DNA of 5,241 nt from a bacterium (lineage in GTDB: Bacteria > SZUA-79 > Acidulodesulfobacterales > Acidulodesulfobacteraceae): positions 1-5,241 of the forward strand of contig JAJZYC010000107.1 of the NCBI GenBank assembly GCA_021806125.1. Reading direction: 5' to 3'. Every line of letters begins with the position of its first letter. Positions within the stretch are counted from its first letter, which is position 1. The position numbers and the translations under genes were made by a program. Below the pieces are notes generated by a model, which searched no databases, was not told the DNA's origin, and saw only the letters and a program-made list of their open reading frames with translations. Of the stretch, positions 1 through 3,443 are shown piece by piece.

Positions 1-172
1 TTAATAGCCTCTTATTTTTTTCTATAGTTTGTGAAACCTTTTTGGTTGGAGATTTCAGTGATTATTATATCACGTAAGCATAGAAAAAATAAGGGGTTTT
101 TTATTATTTTTTTTGTATATTATATAGTTCTAAATCGGGATTAAGGTTTTTATCCTTTGCGCGGTAAATGAT

Positions 173-201
173 TTGAAAAAATTTTATATATCTTGTAAAC
201 T
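173..201 (+). promoter_or_regulatory. Putative sigma70 promoter of the truncated hicB-like gene
   Basis: A -35 box TTGAAA (173-178) and a -10 box TAAACT (196-201) are separated by 17 bases. The implied start near 208 leaves a leader of about 30 bases before the ATG at 238, which carries a strong ribosome site. The surroundings are very A+T-rich, so chance matches are common. The order promoter, ribosome site, start codon supports it. Confidence 0.45.
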
Positions 202-223
202 TAAAATATAAACAAATAAATTT

Positions 224-230
224 AAGAAGG
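224..230 (+). promoter_or_regulatory. Strong ribosome binding site before the hicB-like start
   Basis: AAGAAGG lies seven bases before the ATG at 238. It is one of the best Shine-Dalgarno matches in the window, yet it serves a reading frame of only 20 codons. This argues that the frame is the surviving 5' end of a once longer gene rather than a chance start. Confidence 0.6.
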
Positions 231-237
231 TCTTATT

Positions 238-300
238 ATGATAATTAAAGCTGTTATTCATCGTTCTGCCCTGCGATTATTGCATTATTTTTTCTTTTAG
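238..300 (+). pseudogene. Truncated hicB-like antitoxin gene, N-terminal fragment
   Basis: The frame starts MIIKAVIH and then continues with residues that match nothing I recognise, stopping after 20 codons. From family knowledge, MIIKAVIH is typical of the N-terminus of HicB antitoxins (small proteins with a partial RNase H-like fold that neutralise the HicA mRNA interferase), where the next residues are usually acidic and lead into an LPGC motif. None of that follows here. The promoter and ribosome site upstream are well formed, so I infer that the gene was cut after about codon 8, near position 262. No hicA is visible on either side. The last 24 bases overlap the convergent 3' end of the HEPN gene. 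The identification rests on eight residues, so a different small protein is possible. Confidence 0.45.
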
Positions 301-669
301 CCATTTTCTAAATTCCTCTATTATTTCTATATTTTTTCCGGTATATTCTTTAGTACATTTTATATAAAAATTTAACTTTGCATCGTTATATCTTGCCGCA
401 ATATTAAAAGCATTAATATCTTTTAATACATTCACCTGTTTTTTTGTTAATTTTAAGCCTATTTTGTCGGCAAGTATAAGAAGATTATGAATTTTTGGAA
501 CATCTATGGCAACATTTTTTACATATAATGCCTTTAATAATTTTTCAATAACAAGATGCCCAGTAAACAATGCAAAAGAATATCTTTCCGAATTATACAG
601 GGCGACCATATCTTTATAATTCTCATCGGAAGATTCTATCCAAAATTTTATTATTTCATCCTTCGTCAT
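277..669 (-). CDS. HEPN domain protein, partner nucleotidyltransferase missing
   Basis: A 130-residue, nearly all-helical protein with the features of the small HEPN family: W10 near the start, a helix reading GHLVIEKLLKALYV (37-50), a central H61-N-L, and ARYND (92-96) followed by a C-terminal helix ending in WLKEKI. Length and layout are normal for the family. Such proteins usually form a two-gene toxin-antitoxin type unit with a minimal nucleotidyltransferase, which in close relatives follows directly downstream. Here the space downstream holds only the truncated hicB-like fragment on the other strand, so the partner is absent. I see no R-x(4-6)-H motif, the RNase signature of active HEPN toxins, so ribonuclease activity is doubtful. 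The ATG at 669 has no clear ribosome site but lies about 33 bases after a plausible promoter start. The gene itself is intact. Confidence 0.85.
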   Translation of the reverse strand: MTKDEIIKFWIESSDENYKDMVALYNSERYSFALFTGHLVIEKLLKALYVKNVAIDVPKIHNLLILADKIGLKLTKKQVNVLKDINAFNIAARYNDAKLNFYIKCTKEYTGKNIEIIEEFRKWLKEKIMQ

Positions 670-708
670 TTTGAATTTTATGTTAGTAAAAAATTTCTAA
701 ATTTAAAT

Positions 709-737
709 ATTATAATCATTTTATCATATTTTATAAA
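709..737 (-). promoter_or_regulatory. Putative promoter of the HEPN gene with inverted repeat
   Basis: Read on the minus strand, TTTATA (737-732), 17 bases and a perfect TATAAT (714-709) lie about 40 bases before the ATG at 669. A perfect 8-bp inverted repeat (AATCATTT at 714-721, AAATGATT at 735-742, 13 bases apart) spans the spacer and the -35 box, where a repressor would block polymerase. The region is almost pure A+T, so both elements could be chance. Confidence 0.4.
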
Positions 738-825
738 TGATTTTATAAAATTTTATCCTTAGACCATTAAACTCGCTAAATAGTTAATACCGATTTAAAT
801 TGCCTGCAGTGGAATCGGCGTTCGG

Positions 826-1099
826 CTAAAAATAGAATGCGCAAGAATTAATTTCTGCAATTTTTATTACATTGCTATCCAAAATAGCCCTCTCCTGCCC
901 CGCTATCCGGATAAATTCAGCCGTTATCTTTCTCCGCCTGCCCGGATGTTTCCGCTCAGCAATAAATTATAACTATGCAATAGATATAATTCTCCGAGAC
1001 GGTATCCTCAAAATCCTCGCCGTAAACCGGATAAGATTCTTTTTTGACGACTTCTAATAAATGAAGCCATTCCTGTTCCTGCAGTATTTTTGCCTCCAT
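826..1099 (-). pseudogene. Possible decayed, unrecognised coding stretch
   Basis: On the minus strand an ATG at 1099 opens a frame of 47 codons beginning MEAKILQEQEWLHLLE, with an acidic, coding-like composition, which ends at a TGA (958-956). A second minus frame, open from 966 to a TAG at 828-826, continues with IAERKHPGRRRKITAEF and GQERAILDSN. This looks more like protein than the antisense frames do. Joining the two needs a single frameshift around 958-970 and would give a product of roughly 90 residues. I recognise no family. G+C is higher here than in the flanks, which fits former coding sequence. It could equally be non-coding DNA with chance open frames. Confidence 0.22.
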
Positions 1100-1214
1100 G
1101 GAGGGGGCAAAACAAAACTTTGGGCGTAAATCAAGGGGTTGATAGGGGTAGTAGTAAGCGGGATTCGATAAACTTCGAAATATGGGAATATTTTAAGGGT
1201 TTTCTAAACTATAG

Positions 1215-2027
1215 ATAAAAGTTGAAAATTACAGGTTAAATAGAAAACTGGAAATCACGTCTTTAGAAAAAAATTACGGCAAAAGGGAAGTGAAAATATC
1301 TTTTAGAACCGTTAATCTTGAAATATCTATATTATATAATTTCTTTAACTTCTGTATCAAAAAAGGCTATATTGATAAAAACCCTTGCGTCGGCATTAAA
1401 AAACTAAACGAATTATCCCGCCTTAAAACTTTATCCGACGAAGACATAGGGAAGCTCATTAACGGAGCTACGAATAAGCTTACAAAAGATTTAATATCGT
1501 TTTTGATTTATACCGGCTGTCGCAAAGGCGAGGCTTTAAACCTTAAATGGGACGACGTGGACTTAAAGAACGGAGTTATTGCGATTAAAGCGACCAAGAC
1601 GCGCTACGATAGGCATATTCCTATTTCCACCCCATTGGAAGCCGTTTTAACCAGTATTGAAAAAAATCAAGACTGCTTTATATGTATTTAATAAAAACGG
1701 GGCTAAAATAGGCGATTTTAAGCGTTCTTTTAAGACCGCCTGCCGCAACGCCGGAATTAAAGATTTGCATATCCACGATTTAAGGCACGTATTTGCAAGC
1801 ACGCTTACCATGAACGACGTATCGCTATATAAAACAGGGTGCTCCTCGGACACAGGACGCCGAACATGACCTATAGATATGCTCATTTAAAGCCCAGAGA
1901 GTTAAAAAAAGAGATAGAAAAAGCCTTTAGCAAGAAAAACGAAGAGAGCGAAAAAGAAATCAAAAGAGAGGAATACGAAAAAGCTTTGGAGATTATAAGG
2001 AAATACGAGAAAAGCGGCGGAAAATAA
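1215..2027 (+). pseudogene. Tyrosine recombinase (phage-type integrase), broken by two frameshifts
   Basis: Tyrosine recombinases cut and rejoin DNA through a tyrosine-DNA bond, and integrate or excise phages and genomic islands. The gene is in three pieces. Piece one (ATG-less up to GTG 1290, ending at a stop at 1689-1691) carries the end of the core-binding domain, TGCRKGEAL with the first catalytic Arg (codon 1521), and the beta-hairpin Lys (1596). Piece two runs in the next frame from about 1660 to 1839 and gives HDLRH with catalytic His and Arg (1774, 1783). Piece three (about 1839-2027) is back in the first frame, with LLGH (His 1851) and RYAHL with the nucleophile Tyr (1878), followed by a charged C-terminal tail. 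The first shift maps to the A7 run at 1660-1666 and the second to GGG at 1837-1839. They compensate each other. Homology to the N-terminal domain (VENYRLNRK) reaches back to 1215, just after an in-frame TAG at 1212. About 60-100 N-terminal residues are missing. Either a decaying gene or homopolymer sequencing errors. Confidence 0.88.
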
Positions 2028-2056
2028 TTACGCCGAGAGTCTTATTTCAGACGTAG

Positions 2057-2112
2057 AATTTGTAACAAATTATGTTACGGCGTAACATATTGCTTTACGG
2101 TATTACGTCAAG
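2057..2112. repeat. Cluster of three adjacent palindromes downstream of the integrase
   Basis: AATTTGTAACAAATT (2057-2071) is a perfect palindrome around one central base. TATGTTACGGCGTAACATA (2071-2089) is another, with 9-bp arms around one base, and shares T2071 with the first. CTTTACG (2093-2099) and CGTCAAG (2106-2112) form a third with one mismatch. GTAAC/GTTAC words recur throughout. No T-run follows, so this is not a terminator. It could be a repressor operator or recombinase binding (attachment) sites. A weak minus-strand promoter match (TTGACG, 16 bases, TATGTT) overlaps the middle palindrome. Confidence 0.6.
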
Positions 2113-2210
2113 AAAGCGGTTGATGATGTGTGGAATGGAATAAAAACGGTTAATGTTTTATGCCTGCCAGCTCCGTTCCGAGCCTTAAAACGCAAATTTG
2201 AAAGGATTTT

Positions 2211-2612
2211 TTAAGGTTTGGTCAGGCTAAAAGCGGATTTTTTATAATTAACGGTGAGAATAAAGTTATTTAGAAAACTTTTAACCCCTAATAATACGAC
2301 ATGCAAGTTTGGCATAAAATCTATTAATACGTCGTTAATTTCTATGTTGTTGGTTTTAAAGCATAATGTATGCGCATATGCAGTAGTTATGCCATTGCCG
2401 GTGCTTATTGTTTTGCGGATACCGGCTTGCAAATTATGGCCAAGCAACGGGGCGTATTCAGGGGGAATCGCACATTCATCGGCGCCAGTATCGATTAAGC
2501 CATATACTTTAACCGATAATTTTGTATGCGGATTATGAATTGTAACCGGCAACCATGGCCGGGCTATATCGTTATCGTTAAATTTTGTGAAAGGAATATA
2601 GGCGGAGGTCAT
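2211..2612 (-). CDS. Retropepsin-like (clan AA) aspartic protease, single domain
   Basis: A 133-residue protein with one copy of the retroviral-type aspartic protease fold. The catalytic motif is D41-T-G-A followed by DECAIP (45-50), and the late hydrophobic motif LLGVKSFL (107-114) takes the place of the usual LLGRDFL. From family knowledge, proteases with a single DTGA motif work as homodimers, each subunit giving one catalytic Asp. I see no signal peptide or membrane segment, so it should be cytoplasmic. The ATG at 2612 shares its A with the TGA of the DUF5678-like gene upstream, and no well-spaced ribosome site precedes it. Its translation is therefore probably coupled to that gene. The substrate is unknown: bacterial members of this type are mostly uncharacterised. 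Length is normal and the frame is intact, unlike the integrase next door. Confidence 0.82.
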   Translation of the reverse strand: MTSAYIPFTKFNDNDIARPWLPVTIHNPHTKLSVKVYGLIDTGADECAIPPEYAPLLGHNLQAGIRKTISTGNGITTAYAHTLCFKTNNIEINDVLIDFMPNLHVVLLGVKSFLNNFILTVNYKKSAFSLTKP

Positions 2613-2800
2613 CAGTAAATCTGCACCATATCCTTAGTAGGAATATATGTAATGACGGGTTCTTTATATCCCTCTCGTTGCGCTTCATCGTAAGCTTCTT
2701 TAGGACTGTCGCCGCAACCGATTACCGTAGAATCTTCAAAACTTTTCAACGCCACGTATTTTCCGGCAAGGTCGTTATTTTTTATTAGAACTTGGATCAT
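2612..2800 (-). CDS. Small DUF5678-like protein, first gene of the protease operon
   Basis: A 62-residue soluble protein. Its central part (AGKYVALKSF at 12-21, then VIGCGDSPKEAYDEA at 26-40, then EPVITYIP at 47-54) follows the pattern of DUF5678: a G-K/W-V-A strand, a 'G-D-S/T-x-x-E-A' turn and helix, and a final strand ending in P. No catalytic motif is apparent and the function is not known. Such small proteins are often encoded directly before a retropepsin-like protease, and here the two genes overlap by one base (TGATG), so they are surely co-translated. The protein may be a substrate, an inhibitor or an adaptor of the protease; this is inference. The start is well supported: a GAGAGG ribosome site (2812-2806) lies just upstream and the promoter start is about 36 bases away. 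Confidence 0.75.
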   Translation of the reverse strand: MIQVLIKNNDLAGKYVALKSFEDSTVIGCGDSPKEAYDEAQREGYKEPVITYIPTKDMVQIY

Positions 2801-2803
2801 TTT

Positions 2804-2812
2804 AGCCTCTCT
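2804..2812 (-). promoter_or_regulatory. Ribosome binding site of the DUF5678/protease operon
   Basis: On the minus strand AGAGAGGCT precedes the ATG at 2800 with normal spacing. It is the only good Shine-Dalgarno site for the two-gene unit and fixes the start of the first gene. Confidence 0.6.
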
Positions 2813-2842
2813 ATAAAATTAACAAATCTATATATGTAATAA

Positions 2843-2871
2843 AATATAGCACTATACGAAAAGATAATCAA
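2843..2871 (-). promoter_or_regulatory. Sigma70-type promoter of the DUF5678/protease operon
   Basis: Read on the minus strand, TTGATT (2871-2866), exactly 17 bases, then TATATT (2848-2843). The predicted transcript start, near 2836, leaves a 36-base leader with a good ribosome site before the ATG at 2800. This is the best-supported promoter in the window, and no other gene lies upstream in this orientation for more than 500 bases. Confidence 0.65.
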
Positions 2872-2980
2872 GTTAATCGGCGTAAATAAAATTTCCTACA
2901 ATACTATAATCGGAACTTTTCGACTAAAAATCGACCCTAAAACCATAAATTTTTATCGTTTTTTTATTCTCTTTTGCCGG

Positions 2981-3016
2981 TTTACTTCCTAAAATAAACT
3001 ATATAATAGGAAGTAA
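2981..3016 (+). promoter_or_regulatory. Promoter-like element framed by a perfect 10-bp inverted repeat
   Basis: TTACTTCCTA (2982-2991) and TAGGAAGTAA (3007-3016) are perfect reverse complements 15 bases apart. A TATAAT (3002-3007) lies in the loop, touching the right arm, and TTTACT (2981-2986) lies in the left arm with a 15-base spacer, shorter than ideal. The arrangement fits an operator over a rightward promoter; the repeat could also form a hairpin. Confidence 0.4.
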
Positions 3017-3120
3017 TTTATTTTGCAAAAAAAATTAATTTGCAAATAAAGGTGTCCAAATAAAGTCAGATTTATTTATTATCATACTCCCGCCTGCGTT
3101 TGACGCGGTTGGGAGTTTTT
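3014..3120 (+). ncRNA. Candidate small RNA between promoter-like element and terminator
   Basis: A transcript from the TATAAT at 3002-3007 would start near 3014 and end at the terminator at about 3120, giving roughly 105 bases with no credible coding frame. A terminator as strong as this one, with no gene ahead of it on its strand, asks for such an explanation. No known RNA family is recognised, and the promoter spacing is poor. The assignment is inference from context only. Confidence 0.25.
3086..3120 (+). terminator. Rho-independent terminator, rightward
   Basis: ACTCCC (3086-3091) pairs with GGGAGT (3111-3116). The stem continues with a G-T pair, two C-G pairs after a one-base bulge, and an inner GCGT/ACGC helix closed by a TTG loop (3100-3102). 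A T-run follows (ending at 3120). The minus strand has no T-run on its side, so it acts rightward only. Confidence 0.8.
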
Positions 3121-3136
3121 ATAAAGTTCATTAAAA

Positions 3137-3404
3137 ACTTGTTAAAGATTTGCGGTTTTTTCTATCAAATCAACACTTTAAAAATATATGGGCCTCTATC
3201 CTGTTCCGCAATTGATGAAAATTAGGCCCTAAAGCAAGCTGGATAAATCTTTGATTTTGAAAAAATTAGGAACATTATCGTCTACTGTGCCCTATTTTGT
3301 GCAAAAAATAAAAATACGATACGGTAGAACGGCAAAATATAGTATTTTACGGAATAAAAAGGCAAGGAAAATTTTGAATAGAAAAACCGCAAAGCCTTAA
3401 AAGT
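3137..3404. repeat. Imperfect inverted repeat pair, possible remnant of an insertion element
   Basis: The sequence at 3137-3170 and the reverse complement of 3371-3404 match at about 30 of 35 aligned positions with small gaps. The shared core is TTTGCGGTTTTT followed by CTAT and CAAA. The arms are about 200 bases apart. I see no target-site duplication outside them. The enclosed DNA includes a transposase-like fragment directly beside the left arm, which fits a deleted insertion sequence or a MITE-like remnant. Confidence 0.4.
3170..3240 (-). pseudogene. Short fragment resembling an IS1634-type transposase
   Basis: A minus-strand frame reads LALGPNFHQLRNRIEAHIF (from 3238 down) and ends at a TGA at 3172-3170. 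In IS4/IS1634-group transposases, a segment of the type 'L-x-x-R-P-I-F/Y-H-Q-x-x-x-R-I-E-A-H-I-F' follows the catalytic core shortly before the C-terminal helices. The match covers about 19 residues, and the sequence on both sides does not continue it in any frame that I can see. It is therefore at most a scrap of a former element. The match is from memory of the family pattern and is short. Confidence 0.35.
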
Positions 3405-3443
3405 ATCGATTTAAATAAAAACCTTATAAGTCCTGTTTTTCTC

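Larger units (their letters stand above)
670..1214. other. Region without an intact gene between HEPN and integrase
   Basis: The first 110 bases are nearly pure A+T and hold the HEPN promoter. From about 780 to 1110 the base composition becomes richer in G+C. This part holds a candidate decayed minus-strand gene (826-1099) and a perfect 12-bp palindrome CCTCCATGGAGG (1093-1104). The last 100 bases probably include worn 5' sequence of the integrase. No tRNA, terminator or complete coding region is visible. Confidence 0.5.
2881..3443. other. Gene-free stretch between the protease operon and the cyclase
   Basis: No intact coding region is visible on either strand. The stretch contains a promoter-like element within a perfect inverted repeat (2982-3016), a rightward terminator (3086-3120), and imperfect inverted repeats at 3137-3170 and 3371-3404 that bracket a short transposase-like fragment. 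The rest is A+T-rich sequence without recognised features. No terminator is apparent just after the cyclase gene. Confidence 0.6.

Noticed and set aside
87..115. A+T hairpin with T-run as a terminator
   Set aside because: The stem is only A-T pairs in a very A+T-rich stretch and no gene end lies nearby.
872..1057. Plus-strand open frame of 61 codons containing RLPGCFRSA, which recalls the LPGC motif of HicB
   Set aside because: The rest shows no HicB pattern, there is no ribosome site, and the minus strand has a more protein-like composition. It cannot be the missing half of the truncated hicB.
1150..1180. GGATTCGATAA as the T-loop of a tRNA, a possible integration target
   Set aside because: The flanking bases do not form a stem and no acceptor or anticodon arms can be drawn.
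1655..1845. Programmed ribosomal frameshifting in the integrase
   Set aside because: The first shift goes opposite to classic -1 slippage on the A7 run, and a second shift in the other direction would also be needed. No pseudoknot is visible. Decay or sequencing error is simpler.
2168..2184. GCTC/GAGC hairpin downstream of the protease gene as its terminator
   Set aside because: The stem has only four pairs and no T-run follows on the minus strand.
2254..2538. Plus-strand open frame of 94 codons across the protease gene
   Set aside because: It lies wholly antisense to the well-supported retropepsin-like gene and has no motif or ribosome site.
3050..3070. GGTGTCCAAATAAAG as an insertion-sequence end
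   Set aside because: It vaguely resembles ends of some insertion sequences, but no matching inverted copy or target duplication is visible.
3185..3231. GGGCCT/AGGCCC pair as the stem of a riboswitch
   Set aside because: The arms are six bases, about 28 bases apart, with no known riboswitch core. No gene follows on the plus strand.
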